47,815 bases of DNA from Alloyangia pacifica (GCF_900116195.1 NZ_FOZW01000024.1:1-47815); one strand, 5' to 3'; positions 25,086-34,078 are shown, counted from the stretch's first letter. Numbers and translations: made by a program. Notes: a model not told the origin generated them from the letters alone.

Positions 25086-26069
25086 TTACTGGCTAAGGCC
25101 GGCGGAACTCATGGCCGAGGCAAGCCCTTCGGAGGACGACATTACCGTTCTCTCGAACATAGCCGCATCCTGATAGGCCACTGAGAACCCGCGTGAGGCC
25201 ATGAAGGACTGGAAGTCCGGATCTTCAGTGATCTCCTGTAGCGCGGCCTCTACCTTGGCCACTACCTCGTCGGGGATCCCCTTGGGGGCTGCCACGCCAC
25301 GGAACGGCAAAGGCGACCAGTCAGTATCGAAAAGCTCTGTGGTGGTTGGCAGATCGGGATAGAGCGAACTGCGTTCCGACGAAATCAGTGCGACGGTCTT
25401 GGCTTCGCCAGCGTCGACCAACGACTGCGCCTCGGCGGGCGAGGTCGACACAACGTCGATCGCACCCGAGGCTAGCTGTTGCATTGCCGGCGCAGACCCG
25501 TCGGTTGCTACCCATGTCGCGGCGGCCGGATCGATGTCGAGCTTGTCCAACAGTCCGATCCACGCCAAATGCGATAGGCCACCCCTGTTCGCACCCGATG
25601 CGGCAACAGCACCTGGGTCGGCGCGCACCACGTCTATCAGCCCCTGGGCATCGCTGTAATCGGCGTCCGCCGCGATGTTTATCGCGATGGGATCTGCGTT
25701 GAAACGCCCGATGTAGGTATAGTCTTCAGGCGTGACACCCGGCAGGCCCTGCGCGGCGAACATCGTACTCTCGATGGTAATGACACCTAGGGTGTATCCG
25801 TCCGCGGGGGCATTTGCGATCGCGCTATGCCCGACCAGCCCCCCTCCACCGGTGCGGTTCACCACGTTGAAGGGCTGACCGAGTCTCTCTTCAAGCTCCG
25901 AAGCCACCGCGCGGGCGGTTGCATCCGTGCCGCCGCCTGCCGACCATGGCACGATGACCGTCACGGCTTTTTCTGGCCACTCCGCCAGGGCGCCACCCGC
26001 GGTCGCGACCAACGCAATCCCGGCAAGGCACAACGCCTGGCGGCTCCGTAAAAGAGCTTCATGGAACAT
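25086..26069 (-). CDS. Tripartite tricarboxylate transporter substrate-binding protein (TctC/Bug family)
   Basis: 327 residues from the ATG at 26069, chosen for its AGGGAGGAAGTC ribosome site. A Sec signal (QALCLAGIALVATAGGALA) precedes the mature start EWPEKAVTVIVPWSAGGGTDATARAVA. That start carries the Bug-family P-W-S-A-G-G-x-T-D motif, followed by NRTGGGGLVGHSAIANAPADGYTLGV. It is periplasmic and captures the carboxylate for TctAB. It is the first gene of the minus-strand operon. Confidence 0.92.
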   Translation of the reverse strand: MFHEALLRSRQALCLAGIALVATAGGALAEWPEKAVTVIVPWSAGGGTDATARAVASELEERLGQPFNVVNRTGGGGLVGHSAIANAPADGYTLGVITIESTMFAAQGLPGVTPEDYTYIGRFNADPIAINIAADADYSDAQGLIDVVRADPGAVAASGANRGGLSHLAWIGLLDKLDIDPAAATWVATDGSAPAMQQLASGAIDVVSTSPAEAQSLVDAGEAKTVALISSERSSLYPDLPTTTELFDTDWSPLPFRGVAAPKGIPDEVVAKVEAALQEITEDPDFQSFMASRGFSVAYQDAAMFERTVMSSSEGLASAMSSAGLSQ

Positions 26070-26123
26070 GACTTCCTCCCTTTTCATGTTGGTGAGAGCC
26101 TTCTCCTCAAGACTGACTCACTC

Positions 26124-26153
26124 TTGACATATGACTTATGACATAAGTAGGCT
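26124..26153 (+). promoter_or_regulatory. gntR-rraA promoter with FadR-type operator
   Basis: TTGACA (26124-26129), 18-base spacer, TAGGCT (26148-26153). Within the spacer CTTATGACATAAG (26135-26147) is a perfect inverted repeat, the size expected for an FCD-type GntR dimer site. It sits between divergent tctC and gntR and would cover both promoters, supporting repression lifted by the transported substrate. Confidence 0.6.
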
Positions 26154-26239
26154 AAGCAACAATGAGTAACCTCGTCAACAGCCTTGTTGAAATGCGATCC
26201 ACCGGCAACATGACCAAAATCGACACCAAGGAGCGACAG

Positions 26240-26989
26240 ATGAGCCCCACCGCACCGCAGCCTCCGACAAGGGAACGCCTGCACATCACCGTTCAGTCGT
26301 CGCTTGAGGACCGTATTCTGAACGGCGATCTGCGCGTGGGTGACAAACTGGCTTCTGAAAGCCAGATCGCACGAGACTTCGGCGTCTCCACCCGTTCCGT
26401 ACGCGAAGCCATTCAGGCACTGGAAACCAAGGGGCTGGTGCAACGGCGCCATGGCGGCAACACAACGGTCGTGCGCCGTGACGTCAATGAATTCATCGGC
26501 TCTTTGGCAGTGACGGTGCGCCAGCAGCTCGCGTCGGAACCCGATTACCTGCGTCAGCTGATGGAAGCGCGGCGGATGATCGAGACCGAGGTCATCGACC
26601 TACTCGTGGCGAGCGACACGCCCATCGACGACGCGGTTCAGGCTGCGCTGGAAGGCATGCGAGCCGCACGAGACAACGGCGATTTCGACGGCTTTGTCAA
26701 TGCCGACGCGGCATTTCACCTTGCCTTGGTGCGCTGTTCAAAGAACCGCATCCTTGCCATCATGTATGAAAATTTCGCCAACCTGATCAATGACATGATC
26801 CAAGTGTCCAGCCGCGTGCCCACCAAGTCCCTGGACGAGGCCTACACCGAGCACGAAGAGATCTTCAACCGCATCCGCGACCGCAACGGCCGGGGTGCCA
26901 AGGATCTCATGCGCGAACAGATTGCGCGCTCCGCAGCGTACCTGCGCATCGCGATCAAAAAGGAAATGGAGGAGAGTAACAATGTTTGA
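26240..26989 (+). CDS. GntR-family regulator with FCD ligand domain
   Basis: 249 residues from the ATG at 26240 (AAGGAG, six-base spacing). The N-terminal HTH is LASESQIARDFGVSTRSVREAIQALETKGLVQRRHGGNTTVV. A C-terminal helical FCD domain follows, with LRQLMEARRMIETEVIDLL, DAAFHLALVRCSKN and TEHEEIFNRIRDRN, whose Asp and His residues usually bind a metal and a carboxylate ligand. It is divergent from the TctCBA-SDR operon and overlaps the rraA-like gene, so it is the likely local regulator. Confidence 0.92.
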   Translation: MSPTAPQPPTRERLHITVQSSLEDRILNGDLRVGDKLASESQIARDFGVSTRSVREAIQALETKGLVQRRHGGNTTVVRRDVNEFIGSLAVTVRQQLASEPDYLRQLMEARRMIETEVIDLLVASDTPIDDAVQAALEGMRAARDNGDFDGFVNADAAFHLALVRCSKNRILAIMYENFANLINDMIQVSSRVPTKSLDEAYTEHEEIFNRIRDRNGRGAKDLMREQIARSAAYLRIAIKKEMEESNNV

Positions 26990-27641
26990 TTATGCCTACA
27001 CCGCCGAAGAAACTAGCGCGATCGTGCGTCTTAAAAAATGGTACTCCGGCGATGTGCACGACAGTATGGAGGCCCTTGGCCTATGGGGATTTCTGGACGG
27101 GATTTCTCTGTACGGCTCATTGGAACCGGGCGCCGTTGTTGTAGGTCCGGCGGTGACCGTGCTGTTTGCCCCCTCGGAACGCAAAGGCGAACCGCAGGAC
27201 GTCTATCACAACGCCATCGATAACGCCCCAGCGGGTGCGATCATGGTGGTTGATGCGGGCTGTGCCGAAGGCAGCTGTTCCGGTGAACTGATGAGTACGG
27301 GGGCTAAGACTGCGGGTCTGGCCGCTACCGTCGTCAATTCCACCGTCCGCGATCTGGCGCAGGTGCGCAGCCTCGGCTATCCCCTGTTCGGAATCGCACC
27401 CAGCCCGGTTGGCATCACCGGCAAGAAGGAACCCAAGGAAAGTCAGATCCCGGTGACTTTCGGTCGGACCACCGTGCAACCTGGCGATGTCATCTTTGGC
27501 GACATCGATGGCGTCGTCTGCATCCCCCGCGCCAACCTGGTCGCCGTTGCCGATCAGGCCGACGAACTGGGCGCACATGAAGCCGCCGCCCGGAGCCGCA
27601 TTCTGGCAGGCGAAAAACTGCAGGCCATCTGGCCAGTTTGA
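26982..27641 (+). CDS. RraA-like protein (HMG/oxaloacetate aldolase-type)
   Basis: 219 residues from the ATG at 26982 (GGAGGAGAG), overlapping the gntR stop by eight bases. It carries GAIMVVDAGCAEGSCSGELMSTGAKTAGLAATVVNSTVRDLAQVRSLGYPLFG, with the metal-binding Arg-Asp of the RraA/HMG-aldolase fold, and PGDVIFGDIDGVVCIPR. The usual Asp-Gly before the Arg-Asp is Asn-Ser-Thr here. In catabolic clusters such proteins cleave 4-hydroxy-4-methyl-2-oxoglutarate or decarboxylate oxaloacetate. That fits a carboxylate uptake cluster better than RNase E inhibition. Confidence 0.85.
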   Translation: MFDYAYTAEETSAIVRLKKWYSGDVHDSMEALGLWGFLDGISLYGSLEPGAVVVGPAVTVLFAPSERKGEPQDVYHNAIDNAPAGAIMVVDAGCAEGSCSGELMSTGAKTAGLAATVVNSTVRDLAQVRSLGYPLFGIAPSPVGITGKKEPKESQIPVTFGRTTVQPGDVIFGDIDGVVCIPRANLVAVADQADELGAHEAAARSRILAGEKLQAIWPV

Positions 27642-27974
27642 TCCCCCTTATTCTGAAGTGATGCGACGGCAGCGACCACTCGCCGTGTCGCTGGCGTCTG
27701 CCCTGCGATGGGCTTCGTGTAGTTTGTGACCAGCCCGGGTGGCAAAAAGCTGAGGAAATTCTGGCGCACCATGAGCCAGGTGCGCTCTGTGGTGGGCGAC
27801 AACCATCTTGACCGGCACCGTCAGGCAAGTTGGCCGCCGCCGCCAGCCGTAGGGAGGGCCTAGCCCGACCGAAGGCTGGCGGCGGCGCGGTTCTCTTCAC
27901 GGGGGATTGCGGGGGGTGCTGGCCGCTGCGGGCCGGTAGGGTCGAAGTCTCTGCTACCAAACGGAGATCCGACC
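27642..27974. other. Left flank of the IS21 remnant, with a long GC-rich inverted repeat
   Basis: No gene recognised. A 13-bp perfect inverted repeat, GCCGCCGCCAGCC (27836-27848) and its complement (27874-27886), encloses 25 bases. It could be the terminator for gntR-rraA, but there is no T-run and it lies 195 bases after the stop. Confidence 0.4.
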
Positions 27975-28563
27975 TTGCCGGGCAAACCCGTCACCGACCA
28001 GCAAGTGGGAGTCTACATGACCGACCGCCTTCAATACAGCCAGCGTATCGCTGCCGCCCGCGCAGGGTTCAGCGAACGCACTGCCCACCGCCTCGAGGCG
28101 GATCCCCGCCTTCCTTCGCATCGCCAACCCGCCCGCGGGCGTACCGTGCCTGATCCGCTCGAGGCGGTTTGGGAACCTTTTCTGCTGCCGATCCTCGAAC
28201 GCGATCCGGCCGTTCAAGCCGTGACACTCCTGCGCCATCTACAGATGGCCGATCCAGACGCTTTCCCTGATGATCGGGTCAGGCCGAGAGCTCCGTGCTC
28301 TTCGAACTCATCGCCCGGCGCTACGAGACCAAGAGCCTCGCGATCGCCGCCCCTTCAGTGCCTGGGGCAGCGTCTTTCCAGACCAGGCTGTCACCGTTGC
28401 CGCGATCGACAGGCTGGTCCACCACGCGACCATCCTGGAGATGAATGGGGACAGCTACCGCCGGCGAGCTGCAGCCTCCCGACAATCACCCGAGGCTGTC
28501 GCTCCGCCGACAGCCTCAAGCGACAACATCAGCGACAAGCACGAGGAGGAAACCGCACAGTAA
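27975..28563 (+). pseudogene. IS21-family remnant: istA 5' end joined to istB 3' end
   Basis: The ATG at 27975 begins an IstA-like N-terminus (MPGKPVTDQQVGVYMTDRL, then AAARAGFSERTAHRLEADPRLPS and RTVPDPLEAVWE). After about 240 bases the sequence passes to the IstB C-terminus. First comes LFELIARRYETKSLAIAA in one frame, then FSAWGSVFPDQAVTVAAIDRLVHHATILEMNGDSYRRR in another. The catalytic middle of istA and the ATPase core of istB are deleted, so the element is dead. Confidence 0.8.
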
Positions 28564-28984
28564 CATCAACGAAGAACGCAGCGGTCAAAACCGGCCAATT
28601 TGCTTGTCGGTAGCGGCCAAGGAGGTTGACGCCCTACACTCTGGCCTCTGCAATTCACCCAACCCGCCATAGCCCATGAACCGGACACTCGGGTTGCTCC
28701 AATCCGAGCCCACTTGGCATCGTCAGGGGGCACCGCTCGGATCGATCCGCATGGCCGCGCTAAAACCGGCCTACGACAAGCGGCCGCTCCTCCACCGCTC
28801 GCTAGCCTATTGACATCTTCTTCGCGGTGGAGGAGCGGCGCGGAGTGGCTCAACCGGAATACCTGCCCTTCTGGGCCTTACAGCTCTGACCATCGGCACG
28901 AACATGCCGTCCCCCGCCGCGTCAGAAACTGCTTCAGCGAGCTGCGCGTTGTTGTGGAAAGCTCACGACATCAGGAGGATCGCT
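28564..28984. other. IS21 right flank and a 16-bp perfect inverted repeat
   Basis: No gene recognised. GCCGCTCCTCCACCGC (28783-28798) is repeated as its exact complement at 28824-28839 around a 25-base loop that contains TTGACA. It may be a strong hairpin or a recombination site. Confidence 0.45.
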
Positions 28985-29194
28985 GTGACCGACCGGGAAT
29001 GGGAACTGTTCGAAGCTCAAGGGGCACGCGAGGTCTGGAAAAAGGAGGTGCCCGGTTCTGATGGATGCACCGAGCTTCGCTATCGCGGAGAGGAATACAC
29101 CGAGCTCTATGGGGAGCGTGCGAAGGTTGAGGAAACCCGTGAATTCAAAACACAATCTGATGCGCTTGCTTGGTTGACCGGTGAAGCCGGATAG
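28985..29194 (+). CDS. Hypothetical 69-aa protein
   Basis: Starts at the GTG at 28985, which has AGGAGG six bases upstream. The protein is acidic and soluble, with MTDREWELFEAQGAREVWKKE, LRYRGEEYTELYGERAKVEETREF and a C-terminal KTQSDALAWLTGEAG. No family recognised. Confidence 0.55.
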   Translation: MTDREWELFEAQGAREVWKKEVPGSDGCTELRYRGEEYTELYGERAKVEETREFKTQSDALAWLTGEAG

Positions 29195-29341
29195 GAATGA
29201 TGATCAGCCTAAATGAACGCTCCGCGCGGGCTAGGCGGCAAGTCTGTTGAATCCATCAGTAGGGCAGGAAGAGAAGACCATGCGCATGAACATGCAGCCA
29301 TCTTCCCGGCTCGGGGCGATCCAACCGTGGAAGGTTGGCGA

Positions 29342-29371
29342 AGCGCCCGGCTGAGATTTCAGCCGGGCGCT
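29342..29371. terminator. Hairpin behind the PRC-barrel gene
   Basis: AGCGCCCGGCTGA pairs perfectly with TCAGCCGGGCGCT around a four-base loop, about 40 bases beyond the PRC-barrel stop on the minus strand. There is no T-run. A short plus-strand ORF starting at 29281 (24 codons, ribosome site GGAAGAG) has its stop inside the stem. Confidence 0.5.
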
Positions 29372-29407
29372 GACAAAGTTCGGCAACTCAGACGTGCGCG
29401 AAACGCA

Positions 29408-30058
29408 TCATTCCGTAGGTGCGGCGCCCATCGTTCCGGCTTCGCCACCCGTCATACCGGTCTCGCTGTTCATGTCGGTTCCGGTAGCACCCATCGCGTC
29501 ACCCGTTGCCGGGGGCGGGGTCTCCTTGTCACGGTATTGGTATTCAGGCGCAGCATCTGCTTCCTCTCGCGTCATAGCGAGTTGAATGGCGTTGCCGTCG
29601 TACTGGATGTCCAACAGGCTATAGTCGACCGCGATGTCCTTTTCGCCGATGCCAAGGAAGCCGCCGACACCTAGGATTACGGCTGTGATCTGTCCGTCCT
29701 CGGTGATGATGAAATCCTTGATGCTGCCGATGGTCTCCCCGTCCGGTGAGGTCACCGACGTGCTGAGCAGCCAATCGCCGAGCATCTCGGCGCTATCCTG
29801 TTGCGGTACGACAACGTCCGAGGGTGGCACCGTTGTTTCGCTGTCTGCGCTTTCGGCGGCCATGCCTTCGGCCGGAGCGGACTCGGTCGCCATGTCACCG
29901 GCTGCCGGCGCGCCCCCCGCCATCCCATCGTCCGGAGTTTCGCCCTCCGTCTGTTCGGCAGGGGCTTGGTCCGTTGGCTGGACGGTCGTTTCCTGAGCCC
30001 AGGCCGAACCTGTCACGATGGGAAAAGCGATAGCAGTGATATAAAAATACTTTTTCAT
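29408..30058 (-). CDS. Secreted PRC-barrel domain protein
   Basis: A 216-residue protein: Sec signal (MKKYFYITAIAFPIVTGSAWA, cleavage before QETT), an acidic low-complexity stretch rich in Ala, Glu, Gly and Pro (about 22-85), and a PRC-barrel (about 88-165). The barrel shows LLSTSVTSPDGETIGSIKDFIITEDGQITAVILGVGGFLGIGEKDIAVDYSLL. A second low-complexity Gly/Thr/Met tail follows. PRC proteins of this type are common in the periplasm of Rhizobiales and Rhodobacterales. The ligand is unknown. Confidence 0.85.
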   Translation of the reverse strand: MKKYFYITAIAFPIVTGSAWAQETTVQPTDQAPAEQTEGETPDDGMAGGAPAAGDMATESAPAEGMAAESADSETTVPPSDVVVPQQDSAEMLGDWLLSTSVTSPDGETIGSIKDFIITEDGQITAVILGVGGFLGIGEKDIAVDYSLLDIQYDGNAIQLAMTREEADAAPEYQYRDKETPPPATGDAMGATGTDMNSETGMTGGEAGTMGAAPTE

Positions 30059-30321
30059 GGTCTTGGTCCTCCTGGCAGACCAACAAGTCTTTGCAGGAGA
30101 TGGTTCGGCTGGCTTCTTGCTGTTTGTTCACCTTAGCACCGAAGACGCTATTTCTTGCCGAATTATCGCCCGTATAGTGGCAATCCGGCGCGCAACGCGG
30201 TTCACGCACCAACGCGGTGGAACTGAGGGTCTCAGCTGAGAGTTGAATTCCTTCGTGCCGCACTACTCAGGCCCCAAGTGGAGTAGGTAGGCGCACGTTC
30301 ATTGCGATTTTACGACATAGC

Positions 30322-31026
30322 CTATAGCCGTGGAAAATCGCGAGCGTTTGGCCAAGCGTGGTAAGGATCGTTCGACACGATCGGCGCCACCAAATCGCCC
30401 GCCAGCTCGATCACCCACGCCGCGACCGACTTCTCCGACGGGCAGATGTCGATATTCACGTCACGGTCCAGAAGCCGGCGGAATGCGCGGAGATCAACCT
30501 CTTCCCCCAACGACGTCCGGCAGGCGTCAGGGGCCAGAACGATATGCGGCGTGACCCGACGCGCGTGCAGCATATCGATCACGGTGCGCAGTGCCTCCAG
30601 ATTTGGGGCCCCACCCTCCCAGCACATCACATCCATGCCATCGACGATGGCGAGATCCCGGCGCCAAGCCCGCGGTGGCGACGCAAGCTCCTTGGAGGCG
30701 ACCACGGACGCGTCGAAACTTGGTGACTCCGCTTTGGGCTGGGCCTGAACAGAGCCACTGGCGACCACGCCAACACGGGGTGCGCCTTCTTCTCCGTGTG
30801 ACGCAATCAGCCGCGCAGGGAGCTGCACGGAGGCCGCGTCTGAGTGCGTGTGAGAGGCGCCCAATGGAGCGGTGTGCGCATCCGCAATGCGGCCGGTCGC
30901 GATAAGCTCCGAAGTTTCCGCACCCATGGAAGCTGGATATCTTCGCGACCAGGAAAGCGTCTTTCGGAGGATGTCGAATAAGTACCTGAGAAACATTTTT
31001 CGTGTAATTGATGCGGTGCAGTGCAA
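30322..31026 (-). CDS. NYN-domain (PIN-like) putative ribonuclease
   Basis: A 234-residue protein. The first 110 residues are variable and low-complexity, beginning KMFLRYLFDILRKTLSW, perhaps membrane-associated. Residues about 122-230 carry RDLAIVDGMDVMCWEGGAPNLEALRTVIDMLHARRVTPHIVLAPDACR, VDLRAFRRLLDRDVNIDICPSEKSVAAWVIELA, and IVSNDPYHAWPNARDF. The acidic residues in VDG-D, DA and SND-Y match the Zc3h12a-like NYN nuclease active site, which cuts RNA with a metal. The first Asp is in the usual place; activity is plausible. Confidence 0.75.
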   Translation of the reverse strand: MHCTASITRKMFLRYLFDILRKTLSWSRRYPASMGAETSELIATGRIADAHTAPLGASHTHSDAASVQLPARLIASHGEEGAPRVGVVASGSVQAQPKAESPSFDASVVASKELASPPRAWRRDLAIVDGMDVMCWEGGAPNLEALRTVIDMLHARRVTPHIVLAPDACRTSLGEEVDLRAFRRLLDRDVNIDICPSEKSVAAWVIELAGDLVAPIVSNDPYHAWPNARDFPRL

Positions 31027-31357
31027 AGATTATAGAAATGCCGACCGCAACAGCGGCGGCGATATGAATCCAGCCAAATGCCGCGGCGCCATCACTGTCA
31101 CACCATCGCGTTGGAGAAGTACAGCGCCATTATGCAAGATGGCCGCGACCGTAAAGCAAGCCCTTTGCAGCCTGCAGTTTCTCGCGGAACGACTTGAGGA
31201 CACGGCCCCATGCGTGGTTTTGTCATTGTCTGCGGGCCGAAAACCATGTCGTGACAAGTCTGGGCACCTTCAGACGCGACCGCTACGGCACATTGCGCCT
31301 CGAGACCGACCCCGGCTTCCACATTGAGAAGGACCCGGAAGCAGAGCAGACTTGACC
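31027..31357. other. Decayed DNA before the glycosyltransferase remnant
   Basis: A plus-strand frame ending at 31352-31354 reads SLGTFRRDRYGTLRLETDPGF and then HIEKDPEAEQT, which looks like the end of a once longer protein. It cannot be extended upstream and I do not recognise it. No other gene seen. Confidence 0.3.
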
Positions 31358-31900
31358 ATGGCGCCAATCAACCACTTGGGAGCGGTTGAAGCAAAAGAGC
31401 CTGTGTGGCGCACGATGTTCGACCGGCATGATGTTGTTGCGGTGGTAATTGGCCGAAACGAAAGCGCGCGCCTGCGGGCCTGCGTTACCTCCTTGCAGTG
31501 TGAAATCGCCCGCGGAATCTATGTCGAAAGCGGCTCCGACGACGGCAGCCAGGCGCTCGTCGTAGCCATGTAAGGGGAACTGGCCTAGTTGCCGAAGCAT
31601 TTGCCTTTTAATGCTGCCATTGTCCGCGATGCCGGCGTCGCCCAGGCAGCGGCGGGCGCCTTCCCCTCATACGTTCAATGCCTTGATGGCAGGTGCGTCC
31701 TGCAGCCCGACTGGCTTGAGACTGCCAGCCGGCTCGTGACATGGCCCCCCCACTGCGCGGTGGTACGTGGCCGACCGCGCGAACGATCCCCAGAAATATC
31801 GATCTACAAATCGCCTCATCGATGCCGAATGGCCCACGCCGCCGGGGCACGCCAAGGCATGCGGCGGGTAGGCCATGGTTGGAGCCAGTGCATGCGCTGA
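31358..31900 (+). pseudogene. Family 2 glycosyltransferase remnant, frameshifted
   Basis: The first frame from the ATG at 31358 holds DVVAVVIGRNESARLRACVTSL and IYVESGSDDGSQALV, the nucleotide-sugar end of a GT2 enzyme (R-N-E and S-G-S-x-D-G-S). A stop and frame change follow near 31573. A second frame then reads LPFNAAIVRDAGVAQ, VQCLDGRCVLQPDWLETASRL and PPHCAVVRGRPRERSPEISIY, matching the next parts of the domain; the metal-binding Asp-x-Asp is now Asp-Gly-Arg. It is a broken exopolysaccharide-type gene. Confidence 0.7.
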
Positions 31901-32924
31901 GGTGGATGGGTCCAATACAGCTCTCCCCGCCGGGGAGCAGCCGGAACTTCCGCACAATCAACGAGGAACGGGCAAAGGGCGGACAACGTCCGAATACTGT
32001 CGCGGGCATACTGCGCGAAACGCGTGCTCTTGAGGATCCGGCCGTGGTCGATCTGCTGCGCAAGCGGCAGTTGAAGGGGCAGGATTTCCAGATTTCGCCG
32101 GACTGGATCGGTGTGTTTCTGATCCGGGGGGCGCGGAACCACAGGGATGAGCCAGATCGCGAGGCCCCACTCCGGCGTGGCCGATTCTGCATCCAAGGAT
32201 TGTCGGAGCTGAATGCGTGCAATGTTTGGGCGAGTCCATGTCGGACGAGGCACTCTCTTGCGGGAAACAAATTCAAATCTAGCGGCTCACTGTCATTAAT
32301 TTTCGTGAATTCTGCCTCTGCGAGGCAAGTTTTTGGACCGGGGTGACGGTTTCCTGACATCCTGACCCGACATCTTCTGCGATGTACGTGAGTGGTGGCT
32401 ACGGCCATTGTTCCCCGGGACCAACTCGGTTGTTCGTTCGCCGACCTCAGGGAGCCTTAGGATATTTGCACAGTATTTTTATGACCTGATCACCCCGGGA
32501 CCTGCCTCGTGCTGGCCCGGGGAATTTATGTCGGGTCTGGGCCTCGCGTCCTGGGGCGCGGGGAGCCGGCTTACGGTTTCGACCTGATTTTCGATGCCGC
32601 TCTGGCGATGGCCGTGCTTTCCTCCACCGCCCAGGCTGTAGGGGCGCGGCAGGACCGCCGGCGAAATTGACCAACGGGCCGGCCGACCTGGTGCTGGTCT
32701 TCTTGATCGTCGCCTTCTAGCTCGTGATAGAGACAGCCAGACGCATGCGCGACCCGCGCCACGCACTCAACATAAACTCAGCATGGTAGTGGGCTTTTTC
32801 ATCTTCAGTGCGACTGTGCTGTGCATCGCGGGTGCCTCCTTCGGCTTTTGAGTTTGGCGCCGAGCTTGTCCTGGTGGCCGTCCCCTCTCATCATGCACGT
32901 CGACGTAGCTCTGCGGGACCCGCC
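31901..32924. other. Decayed region between glycosyltransferase remnant and SRAP gene
   Basis: Several mid-length frames on both strands have no ribosome sites and no family I recognise. Fragments such as GIYVGSGPRVLGRGEPAYGFDLIFDAALAMAVLSS (about 32520-32630, plus strand, ending in a stop) suggest leftover coding DNA. AT-richer patches near 32280-32320 and 32460 stand out. Confidence 0.35.
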
Positions 32925-33554
32925 ATGTGCAACCTTTACGCCAACCGAACCTCTCAGGACCTGATCAAGGGGCTCTTTCCCGACAGGACCGTCATCGACC
33001 GGATCGGGAACTTCGAGCCGCGGGACGGGATTTACCCGGACCAGACGGGCATGATCCTGCGCAACGAGGGCAAGGACGCGGTGCTACAGATGGCCCGATG
33101 GGGCATGCCGAGCCCGCCGCAGTTCCACAGCAAGTCCGGGATTGATCGTGGCGTGACGAACATCCGAAACATCGGCTCGCCGCACTGGCGGCGCTGGCTG
33201 AAGCCCGAGCGCCGTTGCCTGGTGCCACTGAGCGCCTTCGCCGAGCCAGCAGGCACTGGAAAGGGCAACGCCTGGTTCCGGCTCGCCGAGGATCGGCCCG
33301 CGATGTTCGCCGGGCTTTGGGTCCATGCCTGGAGCAGCATCCGGAAGCTCAAGGATGGAGAGACCACCGATGATCTCTACGGCTTCCTGACCACCGAGCC
33401 GAATGCCGAGGTCGCTGAGATCCATCCCAAGGCAATGCCGGTGATCCTTACTGACCCGGACGAGTGGGAAACCTGGCTGACGGCGGATTGGTCTGACGCC
33501 AAGGCGCTGCAGCGCCCCCTGACCGACGGCGCGCTTGTGCGGGAGTCGGCATGA
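32925..33554 (+). CDS. SOS response-associated peptidase (SRAP, YedK/HMCES type)
   Basis: A 209-residue protein whose Met1 is followed by Cys2 (MCNLYANRTSQD), the residue that forms a covalent link to abasic sites in single-stranded DNA. Other active-site parts are TNIRNIGSPHWRRWLKPERRCLVPLSAFAEPAG (Asn and Glu) and the His in AEIHPKAMPVIL. The start is fixed by the need for Cys2. It protects abasic sites at replication forks. The next gene overlaps its stop by four bases. Confidence 0.92.
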   Translation: MCNLYANRTSQDLIKGLFPDRTVIDRIGNFEPRDGIYPDQTGMILRNEGKDAVLQMARWGMPSPPQFHSKSGIDRGVTNIRNIGSPHWRRWLKPERRCLVPLSAFAEPAGTGKGNAWFRLAEDRPAMFAGLWVHAWSSIRKLKDGETTDDLYGFLTTEPNAEVAEIHPKAMPVILTDPDEWETWLTADWSDAKALQRPLTDGALVRESA

Positions 33555-34078
33555 CCCGCCGAGGTCGCCGGTCGGCGGGCCGCTCGAATGTTGTCGGCAT
33601 CGGCAAGGGGCCGCTGCGGCGCCCCGCGAGGACACCCAAGTCCCGCCGCCCGAGGCGCAGTCGCTCGATCGCGCCGTTCCTCATCGTGGCGGTTGCCGTG
33701 ATCATCGCTTATTTCGGTGAGCAGGTCATGGAAGGCGGCGGCGTTCAGTTGCCGCGCGTGATCCGCCATGGCGGTGAAAGCAGCAACGCGAGCGCGGGGC
33801 CGCTCTCGGGCACAGTGACCCATGTCCGGGATGGCGACACAATCGAGGTGACGCGCGTTCCCGTTCGGATCGCAAACCTCAACTGCGCGGAGCTCGGCAC
33901 GGCGGCTGGCAGTCGCGCGACCGAGCGGATGCGCGAATTGGTTCGCGGCCAAGCCGTGAGCTGCCGCCTGAGCGGCCGGCAGTCCTATGACCGTGAAGTC
34001 GGGACCTGTGCTCTGGCTGACGGACGTGATTTGGGCCGCGTGCTCATCGACGAAGGGCTTTGCGGGAGATGGCGGTGA
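33551..34078 (+). CDS. Membrane-anchored thermonuclease-like (SNase) protein
   Basis: A 175-residue protein. A very basic N-terminus (about 40 residues) precedes one hydrophobic span (IAPFLIVAVAVIIAYFG). A SNase-like fold follows: GTVTHVRDGDTIEVTRVPVRIANLNCAELGTAAGSRATERMRELVRG, SYDREVGTC, and LGRVLIDEGLCGRW. The catalytic Arg-x-Asp and Glu positions (RIANLNCAE; DRE) are kept. It is translationally coupled to the SRAP gene, which recurs in alphaproteobacterial accessory DNA. Confidence 0.85.
   Translation: MTRRGRRSAGRSNVVGIGKGPLRRPARTPKSRRPRRSRSIAPFLIVAVAVIIAYFGEQVMEGGGVQLPRVIRHGGESSNASAGPLSGTVTHVRDGDTIEVTRVPVRIANLNCAELGTAAGSRATERMRELVRGQAVSCRLSGRQSYDREVGTCALADGRDLGRVLIDEGLCGRWR

Noticed and set aside
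27554..27802. 82-aa minus-strand frame after rraA
   Set aside because: No ribosome site or family match; likely chance frame in the IS21 flank.
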